Assembly (NCBI RefSeq): GCF_002993885.1
Contig: NZ_CM009578.1
Coordinates: 4,085,435-4,149,434, forward strand
DNA from: Sphingopyxis lindanitolerans
GTDB taxonomy: Bacteria; Pseudomonadota; Alphaproteobacteria; Sphingomonadales; Sphingomonadaceae
DNA length: 64,000 nucleotides
Direction of reading: 5' to 3'
The position numbers and the translations under genes were made by a program. A model generated the notes under the pieces. It did not search any database and was not told the origin of the DNA. It saw nothing but the letters and a program-made list of their open reading frames with translations. Every line of letters begins with the position of its first letter. The stretch's first letter is position 1. Positions 1 through 9,178 of the stretch are shown piece by piece.

Positions 1-364
1 GTCGGGCACGCCTTTCTCTTTCGTTCCGAAACATAAGTTCAGCCTCAACGCGCGCATCGACCTGCCGGCCGTCGAAGGGGTGGGCGAGATGGCGTTTAAC
101 GCGAACTGGACCTATCAGTCGAGCCAGCGCGTGACGCCCGAGGCGCAGCCGTTCGACACCATCGCGGGCTACAGCCTCGTCAATCTGCGGCTCGAGTGGA
201 ACAATATGTTCGGGGCGCCCATCGACGCGGCGATCTACGGCACCAATATCTTCGACAAGGAATATCGGGTTACCGCCAACCCCGGCTATAATAATTCGGG
301 TTTCATCAACTCGATCTATGGGGAGCCGGGGCAATATGGCGTGCAGCTTCGCTACCGCTTCTGA
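1..364 (+). CDS. TonB-dependent receptor, C-terminal end (partial)
   Basis: The frame is open from base 2 and ends at the TGA at 362-364, giving about 120 residues. The start lies outside the window. The sequence shows alternating amphipathic strands (FNANWTYQSS, YSLVNLRLEWN), a typical TonB-receptor tail (AAIYGTNIFDKEYRV) and a terminal aromatic residue (LRYRF), which is the usual signal for outer-membrane barrel assembly. It would import a substrate across the outer membrane. The next gene starts 10 bases later, so it probably heads the glycosidase/esterase operon that follows and imports the substrate or its products. The ligand cannot be told from this fragment. Confidence 0.85.
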   Translation, partial: SGTPFSFVPKHKFSLNARIDLPAVEGVGEMAFNANWTYQSSQRVTPEAQPFDTIAGYSLVNLRLEWNNMFGAPIDAAIYGTNIFDKEYRVTANPGYNNSGFINSIYGEPGQYGVQLRYRF

Positions 365-374
365 GCGCAGCGCG

Positions 375-1742
375 ATGAAGCGTTCCACTCTCTCGCTCGT
401 CCTCGCCGCAGCGATCGGCCTTTCGGGACCGGTGGCGGCGAGGCAGGCGTCCGACTCGGCCGTTCCGGCCGCTGCCTTCACCCCCGACCGCGCGCAGGAA
501 ACGCTTCTCGACAAGGCGCGCCGGGCCGGTGCGACCGATCTGACGACCCGTCCCGCGCCAGGCGGCGGGATGATCGTAAACGGCAAGCTCGACGGCCATA
601 TCTTCGTGCTTGCGATTCCGGCGAACTGGAACCGCGAAGCAGTGTTGATCGGGCAGGGCTATGCGGCACCCGGTTCGACGCCCGCGGTGCCCGCCGATCC
701 GACCGCGCCATCGGAAAGCGGGGGTGCGTTGCGGCACATCTATGACGAAGGTCTCGCGGTCGGTGTCGCGGCGTTCGATAAATCGGGGGTTGCGACCGAG
801 AGCGGCGCGAAGAACGCGATGCGGTTGCATGCGTTGACGACCCGGCTGGGCGCCAAGCGGCATTATGCCGTCGGCGGATCGATGGGCGGTAGCGTCGTGT
901 TGGCGCTGATCGAACTCTACCCAAAGGCTTTTGCCGGCGCGGTGTCCATGTGCGGCGTGACCGAGGGCTGGCGGCCTTTGATCCAGCAGCTCGCCGACAT
1001 GCGCGGCGCCTATGACTTGCTGACCGAAGGGACGCCCTATGCATTGCCCGGCGCGCACGATCTCACGCGCTCGGGGCTGCCGACCGAGCCGTCCGCGGGA
1101 GATTCGACCCCCGGCGATGCCTTTCGCGATCAGCAGAGGATGCGGGTCCTGATGCCGATCTTCGCGCTGTTCCAGGCGGCAAAAGCGAACCTCGACGGAC
1201 GCGAGGCGCGGATCATCCGCCAAGTCGCGGCGGTCGGAGGCTTCGCACCCGACCCCGCAGCGATCGGTGCGCCGGTCTATGCGGCGGTGCTCGGCATGGA
1301 CGATATCGTCGCGACGATGGGCGGGCTGCCGATCGACAACAGCGAACGGGTTTACGCGCCGCCAGAGATGAGCGCCGAAGAGTCTGCCGATTTCAATCGC
1401 CGTATGCCGCGCTATCACGCCAACCCCCGCGCCGTCGCTTTTGCCCGGCAATGGCACGAGCCGACGGGCAAGTTCCGGGTGCCGCTTGTCACTGTGCATC
1501 AGACGACCGACTCGCTGGTGCCTTTCTCTCAATCCGAAGGGCTGGGGCGGATCGTCGCGGCGGCGGGCAACGGCGCGCGGATCGCGCAATACGCCGTGCC
1601 GCCGACGAAGATGCCGCTACCCGATGGCCTCGAGGGCTATACCCATTGCGGCTTTTCGCCGAAGCAGAACGCCAACGCCTTCGATGCGATGCGGACCTGG
1701 GTGCGGACGGGTCGGCGTCCGGGACCGGATGCGGTCAAGTGA
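375..1742 (+). CDS. secreted alpha/beta hydrolase (copy 1)
   Basis: A 455-residue protein. The ATG at 375 is chosen because it opens a clean signal peptide (residues 1-23, ending PVAA-RQ); an upstream in-frame ATG at 318 lies inside the receptor gene. The nucleophile elbow GGSMGG puts the catalytic serine near residue 169. A DSLVPF segment near 378 and GYTHCGFSP near 424 supply likely Asp and His. It is clearly paralogous to the gene at 7789-9159: both share TEGTPYALPG, YPKAFAGA and the GYTHCGFSP end. It probably acts as a periplasmic or secreted esterase. Its stop codon overlaps the next start (GTGA). The substrate is unknown; neighbours suggest an acylated sugar. Confidence 0.8.
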   Translation: MKRSTLSLVLAAAIGLSGPVAARQASDSAVPAAAFTPDRAQETLLDKARRAGATDLTTRPAPGGGMIVNGKLDGHIFVLAIPANWNREAVLIGQGYAAPGSTPAVPADPTAPSESGGALRHIYDEGLAVGVAAFDKSGVATESGAKNAMRLHALTTRLGAKRHYAVGGSMGGSVVLALIELYPKAFAGAVSMCGVTEGWRPLIQQLADMRGAYDLLTEGTPYALPGAHDLTRSGLPTEPSAGDSTPGDAFRDQQRMRVLMPIFALFQAAKANLDGREARIIRQVAAVGGFAPDPAAIGAPVYAAVLGMDDIVATMGGLPIDNSERVYAPPEMSAEESADFNRRMPRYHANPRAVAFARQWHEPTGKFRVPLVTVHQTTDSLVPFSQSEGLGRIVAAAGNGARIAQYAVPPTKMPLPDGLEGYTHCGFSPKQNANAFDAMRTWVRTGRRPGPDAVK

Positions 1743-3055
1743 CAGGCGCGCTGCCGCCGCTGGATCGCCGCCGGATGCTTGGCTTGGGTGCCGCCGCGGT
1801 TGCGGCGGCCGCATCCGGGCCGCTGCGCGCGGCAGTGAAGGAGGCACAGCCTTTCCTCTGGGGCGCCGCGACCGCGGGGCATCAGGTCGAGGGCAACAAT
1901 ATCAATGCCGACATCTGGCTGCTTGAACAGGTAAAGCCGACGATCTTCGCCGAGCCGTCGGGCGATGCATGCGACAGCCTGAACCGCTGGCGCGAGGATA
2001 TTGCCATCGTCAAGGCGTTGGGACTCAACGCCTATCGCTTCTCGGTTGAATGGTCGCGCATCGAGCCCGCTCAGGGGCAATTCAGCCAAGCCTATCTCGA
2101 CCATTATGCGCGCATCGTCGACCATTGCCGTGAGCAGGGACTGGCGCCGGTGGTCACCTTCAACCATTTCACCACGCCGCGCTGGTTCGCAGCGGCGGGG
2201 GGCTGGGAGAACATGGACGCGCCCGACCTGTTCGCGCGCTATTGCGACAGGGTCGCGCGCGCGATGGCGGCGGGGATGAGCCATGCGCTGACCTTCAACG
2301 AGCCGAATCTGGCGCTCGGCGGCGGCTGGTCGGCCAGTCCGCCGCCACCCGCCTTCATGAACCGCGTCATCGCCTGCGTCGCGGCGGCGGCGAAGGCCAG
2401 CGGGTCCGACCGTTTCTCGCTACTCAACGCCGGCGATCCGGCACCGATGATCCCCGGCGTCACCGCCGCCCACGTCAAGGCCCGCGAAGCGATCCGTGCG
2501 GTGCGCGGCGACCTGCCGATCGGAATGAGCCTCGCCATCCCCGACAATGTCGCGGTCGTCGAGAACAGCGCAATCGAACGCAAGCGCGCCGACGTCTACG
2601 GCCCCTTCTTCGCGGTAATGGACAAGGATGATTTCATCGGGGTTCAGACCTATGGCCGTGCCTATGTCGGCGCCGAGCGCGATGTCGATATTCCCGTCGG
2701 CGTCGCGCGCCGGCCGGGCGGTGGTGAATGGTATCCCGCGGCGGTGGGCAATGTCGTGCGTTATGCCCATCAGGCGACCGGCCTGCCGGTTATGGTTACT
2801 GAAAACGGCATCGACGCGGCAGACGATGCGGAGCGCGAACGCTTCATTCCCGAAGCGATCGCTTCGGTCCAGGCGGCGCAAAAAGATGGCGTGCCGGTGC
2901 TGGGCTATATCCACTGGTCGCTGCTCGACAATTTCGAGTGGCTGTCGGGCTATGGCCCCAAATTCGGTCTCGTCGCGGTCGACCGCAAGACTTTTCGTCG
3001 CACGCCGAAACCGAGCGCGCGTCTCTACGCTGATCTGGTGAGGGGAAGATCATGA
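1739..3055 (+). CDS. GH1 family beta-glucosidase with Tat signal
   Basis: A glycoside hydrolase family 1 protein of 438 residues. The GTG at 1739 overlaps the previous stop and is preferred over the ATG at 1775 because only it includes the full twin-arginine signal (DRRRMLGLGAAAV followed by an Ala-rich stretch). Catalytic residues are visible: acid/base Glu188 in TFNEPN and nucleophile Glu355 in VTENGID. Other family marks are YRFSVEWSRI and DNFEWLSGYGPKFGL. Length is normal for the family. It should cleave beta-glucosides or related beta-glycosides in the periplasm. Tat export of a GH1 enzyme is less common than cytoplasmic location. It is coupled to the genes on both sides by overlapping starts and stops. 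Confidence 0.9.
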   Translation: MTGALPPLDRRRMLGLGAAAVAAAASGPLRAAVKEAQPFLWGAATAGHQVEGNNINADIWLLEQVKPTIFAEPSGDACDSLNRWREDIAIVKALGLNAYRFSVEWSRIEPAQGQFSQAYLDHYARIVDHCREQGLAPVVTFNHFTTPRWFAAAGGWENMDAPDLFARYCDRVARAMAAGMSHALTFNEPNLALGGGWSASPPPPAFMNRVIACVAAAAKASGSDRFSLLNAGDPAPMIPGVTAAHVKAREAIRAVRGDLPIGMSLAIPDNVAVVENSAIERKRADVYGPFFAVMDKDDFIGVQTYGRAYVGAERDVDIPVGVARRPGGGEWYPAAVGNVVRYAHQATGLPVMVTENGIDAADDAERERFIPEAIASVQAAQKDGVPVLGYIHWSLLDNFEWLSGYGPKFGLVAVDRKTFRRTPKPSARLYADLVRGRS

Positions 3056-4020
3056 CGCGAAGCTGGCTGATTCTTTTTGCCGCGCTGGTGTTGGCCCCCG
3101 CCGCGTCGGCCCAACTCGTCAAGGCGCCGTGGCCCGCTTCGCTCTCGGCTGAGGCGCGCGAGGGGCTGGCGGCGAACGACGCCCGCCCGCCCGAGCCTGC
3201 GACGATCGAGGGGCGCCGCGATCGCGCCGAGGCGATCCAGCGGGAAATCGGCGCGCCGCGTCTCGCGCGGTACGGCGTGACGATGAAGGACGATGTGATC
3301 GCGGGCGTTCCGGTGCGTCTTTTTACGCCGGCAAAGGGTGCCGCGAAGGGGCGCGTTCTTCTCAACCTGCACGGCGGAGGTTTCCTCGTCGATGCAGGAT
3401 CGATCAGCGAGAACGCCGCGGTGGCCGCGCTCACTGGCTATCCGGTTGTTGCGGTGCGCTATCGCCTCGCGCCGGAAAATCCCTTTCCCGCCGCCGTCGA
3501 CGATGCCGTTGCGGTCTATCGCGCGCTTTTGAGCGACCATGAGCCGAAACGGATCGGGCTTTACGGCACTTCCGCGGGCGCGATCCTGTCGGCCGAACTC
3601 GTCGCGCGGCTTCGCGCCGACAAACTGCCGCAGCCAGCCGCGCTCGGCTTCTTCTCGGGCACCGCCGACCTGTCGCGACAGGCAGACAGTGTCACGCTGT
3701 TCGCCGATCCCTCCGCGGCGACGATGCTGGTGCAGCTTTATGCCGGCGCGCGAGCGGCCGACGATCCGTTGCTGTCGCCGCAGCGCGGCGATCTCGCGGG
3801 CTGGCCCGCGACATTGTGCCTGACCAGCGGCCGCGATTTCCTGCTGAGCGCGACCGCCGATTTCTGCCGCGCGCTCGATGCGGCAGGAGTGCCCGCACAG
3901 CTCATGCTGTTCGACGGGCTGCCGCACGCCTTCTGGAGCTATATCGACGCGCCCGAAACCGATGCGGCCTTCGCCGCGATGGCGCGCTTTTTCGCCGCGC
4001 GCCTGGGAGACGGAAAATGA
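3052..4020 (+). CDS. secreted HSL-family esterase (alpha/beta hydrolase fold-3)
   Basis: A 322-residue protein with an N-terminal signal peptide (LILFAALVLAPAASA). It has the hormone-sensitive-lipase oxyanion-hole motif HGGGF at about residue 107, the nucleophile motif GTSAG with Ser near 174, an aspartate in SGRDFLLSA near 262 and the catalytic His near 292 in DGLPHAFW. It should hydrolyse short to medium acyl esters in the periplasm. It overlaps the GH1 gene by ATGA and the next esterase by ATGA, so the three are probably translated together. The actual ester is not known. Confidence 0.85.
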   Translation: MTRSWLILFAALVLAPAASAQLVKAPWPASLSAEAREGLAANDARPPEPATIEGRRDRAEAIQREIGAPRLARYGVTMKDDVIAGVPVRLFTPAKGAAKGRVLLNLHGGGFLVDAGSISENAAVAALTGYPVVAVRYRLAPENPFPAAVDDAVAVYRALLSDHEPKRIGLYGTSAGAILSAELVARLRADKLPQPAALGFFSGTADLSRQADSVTLFADPSAATMLVQLYAGARAADDPLLSPQRGDLAGWPATLCLTSGRDFLLSATADFCRALDAAGVPAQLMLFDGLPHAFWSYIDAPETDAAFAAMARFFAARLGDGK

Positions 4021-5048
4021 GGACGATATTGATCCTGGCGGCGCTCGCGACCGCCTCACCGGCCGTGGCGCAAATCTCGGTTCCCGCCTTCACCCTGCCG
4101 GCGTCGAACCAGCTCAGCGATGAGGCGCTGAAGATACTCGAACGGATGAAAGAGGCCACGGCGCCCGCCGAGATCGCCGGCGACGTCGCGAAGCAGCGGG
4201 CCTTCTATGGTCGTTACAATGACGACCGGCTGGCCGAGATGCGCCGCCATTTCCGCACCAGCGAGCGGCGCGAGACGCTGAACGGCGTCACCGTGGATAT
4301 CGTCGAGCCTGCCGACGGCATCGCCAAGGGCAACCAAGAGCGCGTTGTCATCAATGTCCACGGCGGTGCCTTCATGTGGGGTTCGGGCAGCGGCGCGCTG
4401 GTCGAGGCGATCCCGATCGCCGCGACGATGGGGGTCAAGGTGGTGACCGTCGATTACCGGCTGTCGCCCGAACATCGCTATCCGGCCGCCTCGGCAGACG
4501 TGACCGCAGTCTACAAGGCGCTGCTCAAGCAATATCCGGCCGCCAACATCGGCATTTACGGTTGTTCGGCGGGCGGCGTCATCACCGCGCAAGCGACTGC
4601 CTGGATCCGCCGCGAAGGCCTCGCGCGCCCGGGCGCCATCGGCACCTTCTGCGGCACCGGCGCGCCTTATTCGGGCGACAGTCCGTATCTGGCCGGGCTT
4701 ATCACCGGCGGCGCGGCGCTTCCCGTCCCGGCGCTGCCCGATGTGCTGCCGCTTCCCTATATGCAGGGGATCGAGGCGAGCGACACCACTGCCTATCCGC
4801 TCGTTTCCGAGACGGCGGTGAAGGCGATGCCGCCGACACTGTTGCTCGCGGGGGGACGGGATTTCGCCACGAGCGCGCTGACGCTCGCGCATCGCCGCCT
4901 CGCCGCGGCGGGGGTGGAGAGCGAACTGTATCTCTTCGACGGTCTGCCGCACGCCTTCTTCGTCTGGCCCGACATGCCCGAATCGACCGAAGCCTATCGG
5001 CTCATCGCCTCCTTCTTCGACCGGCATCTGGGGCGTCGCGCGCGCTGA
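4017..5048 (+). CDS. secreted HSL-family esterase, second copy
   Basis: A 343-residue protein starting at the ATG that overlaps the previous stop (ATGA); this start opens a signal peptide (ILAALATASPAVA-Q). Family marks are HGGAF near residue 115, GCSAGG with Ser near 184, GGRDFATSA, and DGLPHAFF with His near 312. It belongs to the same family as the gene before it, but the two are diverged, so they may act on different acyl groups. Its last base is shared with the start of the MFS gene (TGATG). Confidence 0.85.
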   Translation: MRTILILAALATASPAVAQISVPAFTLPASNQLSDEALKILERMKEATAPAEIAGDVAKQRAFYGRYNDDRLAEMRRHFRTSERRETLNGVTVDIVEPADGIAKGNQERVVINVHGGAFMWGSGSGALVEAIPIAATMGVKVVTVDYRLSPEHRYPAASADVTAVYKALLKQYPAANIGIYGCSAGGVITAQATAWIRREGLARPGAIGTFCGTGAPYSGDSPYLAGLITGGAALPVPALPDVLPLPYMQGIEASDTTAYPLVSETAVKAMPPTLLLAGGRDFATSALTLAHRRLAAAGVESELYLFDGLPHAFFVWPDMPESTEAYRLIASFFDRHLGRRAR

Positions 5049-6265
5049 TGCGGGCACGCACCATCATAACCCTCGCCCTGACCTATGCGCTGCTCGGCCT
5101 GCTTATGAACAGTGTGGGTATCGTCATCCTGCAGTCGATCGTCCATTTCGGCGCAAGCAAGCTGATGGGATCGACGCTTGAGGCGTGCAAGGATCTGTCG
5201 GTCGTCGTCGCCTCGTTCCTGCTGGTCGGCGCGGTGCCCGCTTTCGGCTATCGCCGCTCGCTGATCGCGATACTTGCGGTGATGGCGTTCGTCTGCCTGC
5301 TCGCCTCCTTCGCCACGGGTTTCCCGGCGATGCAGGCGTTGTTCGTGATGACCGGCCTCGCGTTCGGCATCACCAAGATCGCGACCTATTCGGCGATCGG
5401 ACTGGTCGCGCGCGATCCCGCGGATCACGCAAGCATCACCGGTCTTGTCGAGGGCGTATTCATGGTCGGCGTATTGGCGGGCGCCTGGATCTTCGGCTGG
5501 TTTATCGACAGCGGCGACTGGTTGCGCGTCTATTGGCTGCTCGCCGCATTCTGCGCGCTGGCGTCTTTCGCCTGGATCGGTATCCGGCTCGATGAAAGCG
5601 CGGCGTCGACCAGAGGCGACGGCGCTTCGGCGTCGGCCGGCTGGAAAGAGATGCTGGCGCTTGCCGCCTTGCCCGCGACGGTCGCGGTGCTCGCGACCCT
5701 GTTCCTCTACGTCCTGATCGAACAGGGCGTCGGAACCTGGCTTCCGACGTTCAACCGCGAGATACTCCATCTGCCGGCAGCGATGAGCGTCCAGATGTCG
5801 AGCATCTTCATCGCCTCGCTCGCGCTCGGACGCCTGCTGTCGGGACTCCTGCTGCGCCGGATCGCATGGCTGCCGGTGCTGCTGACCTGCCTTGCCGCGC
5901 TGGCGGCGCTGGTGGTCCTGGCGTTGCCGCTGGCCGAAGGCGTGCGACCGCGTGCGGACACCGGATGGGCGAACGCACCCTTTGCGGCCTATCTCTTTCC
6001 GTTGATCGGCCTGTTCCTCGCTCCCGTCTATCCGACCATATGCTCGGTCGCGCTGAGCGCGCTGCCGCAGCATCGCCACGCCGCGATGATCGGATTGATC
6101 GTGATCTTCTCCGCGCTCGGCGGCACGATCGGTTCGTTTCTGGTCGGGCTGCTTTTTCAGTCGGTGCCCGGCACCACCGCTTTCTATTTTCTGCTGGCGC
6201 CGATGGCGCTCGTCGCGCTTGCCTTGCCGCTTGTGCGCCGCCGGGTCGCGAGCATGGCCCGATGA
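5048..6265 (+). CDS. MFS transporter
   Basis: A 405-residue, strongly hydrophobic protein with about twelve predicted membrane segments, starting at the ATG of TGATG. Segments such as IITLALTYALLGLLMNSVGIVI and the Gly-rich end (VIFSALGGTIGSFLVGLLF) fit the major facilitator superfamily. By position it should carry the sugar or disaccharide released by the secreted enzymes across the inner membrane for the trehalase encoded next. It overlaps the trehalase gene by ATGA. The substrate is inferred from context only. Confidence 0.8.
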   Translation: MRARTIITLALTYALLGLLMNSVGIVILQSIVHFGASKLMGSTLEACKDLSVVVASFLLVGAVPAFGYRRSLIAILAVMAFVCLLASFATGFPAMQALFVMTGLAFGITKIATYSAIGLVARDPADHASITGLVEGVFMVGVLAGAWIFGWFIDSGDWLRVYWLLAAFCALASFAWIGIRLDESAASTRGDGASASAGWKEMLALAALPATVAVLATLFLYVLIEQGVGTWLPTFNREILHLPAAMSVQMSSIFIASLALGRLLSGLLLRRIAWLPVLLTCLAALAALVVLALPLAEGVRPRADTGWANAPFAAYLFPLIGLFLAPVYPTICSVALSALPQHRHAAMIGLIVIFSALGGTIGSFLVGLLFQSVPGTTAFYFLLAPMALVALALPLVRRRVASMAR

Positions 6266-7770
6266 TTGTGGCCGACACGCCCGCCGGACTGTTTGGCCCA
6301 CTGTTCGCCGCGGTGCAGGAGAGCGGCCTCTTTCCCGATTCCAAGACCTTTGCCGATGCGCGCCCGCGCCGCGAGCCGGCGGCGATCCTTGCCGACTGGC
6401 AAAGCCAGCGCCCGGCGCCGGGCGAGACGCTGCGGCGTTTCATATTCGCCAATTTCGATGTTCCGCGAGCCCAGCCGGCGCCGTCGCCCGACGGCCTCAA
6501 ACTCGCCGCCCATATATCGGCGCTGTGGCCGCTCCTGACGCGCGTGTCGGGCGAACCCGCGCCCGGATCATCGGAACTGTGGTTGCCGCACAGCTATGTC
6601 GTCCCCGGCGGTCGCTTTCGCGAGCTTTATTATTGGGACAGCTATTTCACCATGCTCGGGCTCGCGCGCTCGGGACGACAGGATCTGGTCGAGAATATGA
6701 TCGGTAATTTCGGGAGCCTGCTCGACCGGATCGGTCATATCCCGAACGGCACCCGCAGCTATTACGCCAGCCGCTCGCATCCGCCCTTCTTTTATCTGAT
6801 GGCGGCGCTGTCGCGCGACGACAGCGTTGGGGGCCGCCGCCGCCGGCTGGCATGGATGATCAGGGAGCATGGCTTCTGGATGGCGGGCGAGGGTGGCCTC
6901 GCGCCCGGCGGCGAGGTGCGGCGCGTGGTCCGGCTGGCCGATGGTGCGTTGCTCAATCGCTATTGGGACGACAGCGACTGCCCGCGCGACGAGAGTTGGC
7001 GCGAGGATATCGCGCTCGCGGCCGAGGCCCCGGCGCGCGATGCGCGGGAACTCTGGCGCGACATTCGCGCCGCGGCCGAGAGCGGATGGGACTTCAGTTC
7101 GCGCTGGCTCGCCGACCCACTAAATCTCGCCACTATCCGCACCACCCGGCTGGTTCCTGTCGATCTCAACGCGCTGCTCTTCGGCCTCGAACAGGCGATC
7201 GCCGAGGCCGCGCGTGGCCTTGGCGAGACCAGTCGGGCCGACGATTTCGCCGCGCGCGCCGAACGTCGGGCGCGGGCGATCTCCGACCATCTCTGGAATG
7301 GTGAGACCGGCCATTACGCCGACTTCGATCTCGACAGCGCGCGGGTGTCGGGCAGGCTGACCGCGGCTGCCGCCTTCCCTCTCTTCATGGGGGTGGCCTC
7401 GGCGGACCAGGCGCGCCGCGCGGCTTTGGCGCTCGAACGGCTGCTGCGCCCGGGTGGGCTGATGACGACATTGTGCGACAGCGGCCAGCAATGGGACGCA
7501 CCCAATGGCTGGGCCCCCTTGCAATGGATCGCGATCAGCGGGCTGCGGCGTTATGGCGAAACAGGATTGGCAGATAGCATCGCCGGTCGCTGGCTGGCGA
7601 TGGTCGAAGCGCATTACGAGGCGAGTGGCCAGCTTTTCGAGAAATATGATGTCGTCGCCTGCGCCGCCGGATCAGGCGGCGAATATGTGACGGAAACAGG
7701 CTTTGGGTGGACCAATGGCGTAACGCTTGAGCTTCTCGCGACACAGGACGAGGCGGGAACCCTTGGGTGA
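6262..7770 (+). CDS. GH37 trehalase
   Basis: A 502-residue family 37 trehalase, which would split trehalose into two glucoses. Signature 1 (PGGRFRELYYWDSY) begins near residue 115 and signature 2 (QWDAPNGWAPLQW) near 409. The likely catalytic acid is Asp277 in ESGWDFSSRW, and the likely base is Glu460 in LFEKYD. There is no signal peptide, so it resembles the cytoplasmic TreF type and would work on trehalose imported by the MFS protein encoded just before it (ATGA overlap). The start at 6262 is fixed by that overlap. Related disaccharides or trehalose analogues cannot be excluded as substrate. Confidence 0.9.
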   Translation: MIVADTPAGLFGPLFAAVQESGLFPDSKTFADARPRREPAAILADWQSQRPAPGETLRRFIFANFDVPRAQPAPSPDGLKLAAHISALWPLLTRVSGEPAPGSSELWLPHSYVVPGGRFRELYYWDSYFTMLGLARSGRQDLVENMIGNFGSLLDRIGHIPNGTRSYYASRSHPPFFYLMAALSRDDSVGGRRRRLAWMIREHGFWMAGEGGLAPGGEVRRVVRLADGALLNRYWDDSDCPRDESWREDIALAAEAPARDARELWRDIRAAAESGWDFSSRWLADPLNLATIRTTRLVPVDLNALLFGLEQAIAEAARGLGETSRADDFAARAERRARAISDHLWNGETGHYADFDLDSARVSGRLTAAAAFPLFMGVASADQARRAALALERLLRPGGLMTTLCDSGQQWDAPNGWAPLQWIAISGLRRYGETGLADSIAGRWLAMVEAHYEASGQLFEKYDVVACAAGSGGEYVTETGFGWTNGVTLELLATQDEAGTLG

Positions 7771-7788
7771 CATCAACAGGAGGCAGCA

Positions 7789-9159
7789 ATGGGTAACAGA
7801 AAGAATGGCCGGTATGTCGCGGCAATGGTTTCGGCGCTTCTCGCCATGGCTGCACCGGTAGCGTCATATGCCGAGGATATTCAGCCCGCCGCGCTGACCG
7901 CGGCGCAATCGACCCTCGTGACAAGCGCGCAAAAGCTCGGCGCCACCGACGTTCGTTCGTTCGCCGCTCCAGACGGAGGCTTTATCCTTGCTGGCAAGCT
8001 CGAAGGCGACCAGTTCTCGGTCGCCTTTCCCGCGAAGTGGAACCACAGTGCGCTGCTTTATGTCCACGGCTATTCGACCCCCGGAACGCCGGTCGCCGTC
8101 CCCGACGATCCGCTCTCCAACGGAACCGGCGCGAACGGCGTACTGCTCGAGGCGTATCGCGACGGCTATGCCGCCGGCCACAGCGCCTATGACAAGGCCG
8201 GAATGGGGGTTCAGACCGCGACCGAAAATACGCTCCGCCTGCGCAATTTCCTCGCGAAACTCGGAGCGACGCGATTCCTGATTTCGGGCACGTCGATGGG
8301 GGGCAACATCACCCTGTCGCTGATCGAGCAATATCCCAAGGCTTTCGCCGGCGCGCTGTCGTCGTGCGGCGTCACCGACGGCTGGGAAAGCCTGTTTGGG
8401 CAGCTCATCGATATGCGCGCGGCCTATAATCTGCTCACCGAAGGCACGCCCTACGCGCTCCCCGGCGAGCACGACCTGACCCGTTCGGCCTTGCCGATGG
8501 ACTCGCCCGCGGGCGAGGCCGCGACGAGCGAGGCGTTCCGCTGGGGCCGGATCGGCCAGATCGCGATGCCGATCCTTTCGCTCGCCCAGGCGGCGCAGGC
8601 CAACCCGACGGGACGCGAGGCCCGCATTCTGAAGCAAGTCGCCTCGATCGGCGGCTTCGAGCCCGAACCCGCATCGATCGCCTTTCCGCTCGTGACAGCG
8701 ACGCTGGGAATGGATGACTTGAACCGCACGCTCGGCGGCAGCATCTACGGCAATGACGGCAAGGTATACGCGAGCGCAGAAATGACGGCAGAGGAAGCGG
8801 CGGCCTTCAATGCGAAGATCCAACGCATCACCGCAGACCCGCAGGCGGTCGCCAATGCCCGCCGCTGGCATCAGGCGACCGGGCGCTTCACCGTCCCGCT
8901 GGTGACGATCCACAATCGCATCGATTCGCTGGTGCCCTATGCCCAATCGGAGGCGCTCGGGCGGATCGTTGCGGCAGCAGGCAATGGAAAGCGGCTCGTC
9001 CAATATACTGTGCCGGGAACCAAAGCGCCGCTCCCGGTGGGCGGGGTGGAGGGCTATACCCATTGCGGCTTCAGCCCCGAACAATCGGCGGCGGCGTGGG
9101 AGGCGCTGCGAGGCTGGGTCGAAACCGGAAAGCGGCCGGCGGTCGAAGCGGTTCGCTAG
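7789..9159 (+). CDS. secreted alpha/beta hydrolase (copy 2)
   Basis: A 456-residue protein with a good ribosome site (AGGAGG, 7 bases before the ATG) and a signal peptide (residues 1 to about 25, SALLAMAAPVASYA). The nucleophile elbow is GTSMGG. DSLVPYAQSE and GYTHCGFSP give the likely Asp and His. It aligns with the 375-1742 product over nearly the whole length, so the two bracket the glycosidase genes as diverged duplicates. It has its own ribosome site and an 18-base gap from the trehalase, so it may be expressed partly on its own. Probably a secreted esterase of unknown substrate. Confidence 0.8.
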   Translation: MGNRKNGRYVAAMVSALLAMAAPVASYAEDIQPAALTAAQSTLVTSAQKLGATDVRSFAAPDGGFILAGKLEGDQFSVAFPAKWNHSALLYVHGYSTPGTPVAVPDDPLSNGTGANGVLLEAYRDGYAAGHSAYDKAGMGVQTATENTLRLRNFLAKLGATRFLISGTSMGGNITLSLIEQYPKAFAGALSSCGVTDGWESLFGQLIDMRAAYNLLTEGTPYALPGEHDLTRSALPMDSPAGEAATSEAFRWGRIGQIAMPILSLAQAAQANPTGREARILKQVASIGGFEPEPASIAFPLVTATLGMDDLNRTLGGSIYGNDGKVYASAEMTAEEAAAFNAKIQRITADPQAVANARRWHQATGRFTVPLVTIHNRIDSLVPYAQSEALGRIVAAAGNGKRLVQYTVPGTKAPLPVGGVEGYTHCGFSPEQSAAAWEALRGWVETGKRPAVEAVR

Positions 9160-9178
9160 CGTTGCGTGGGCGAGGAGG

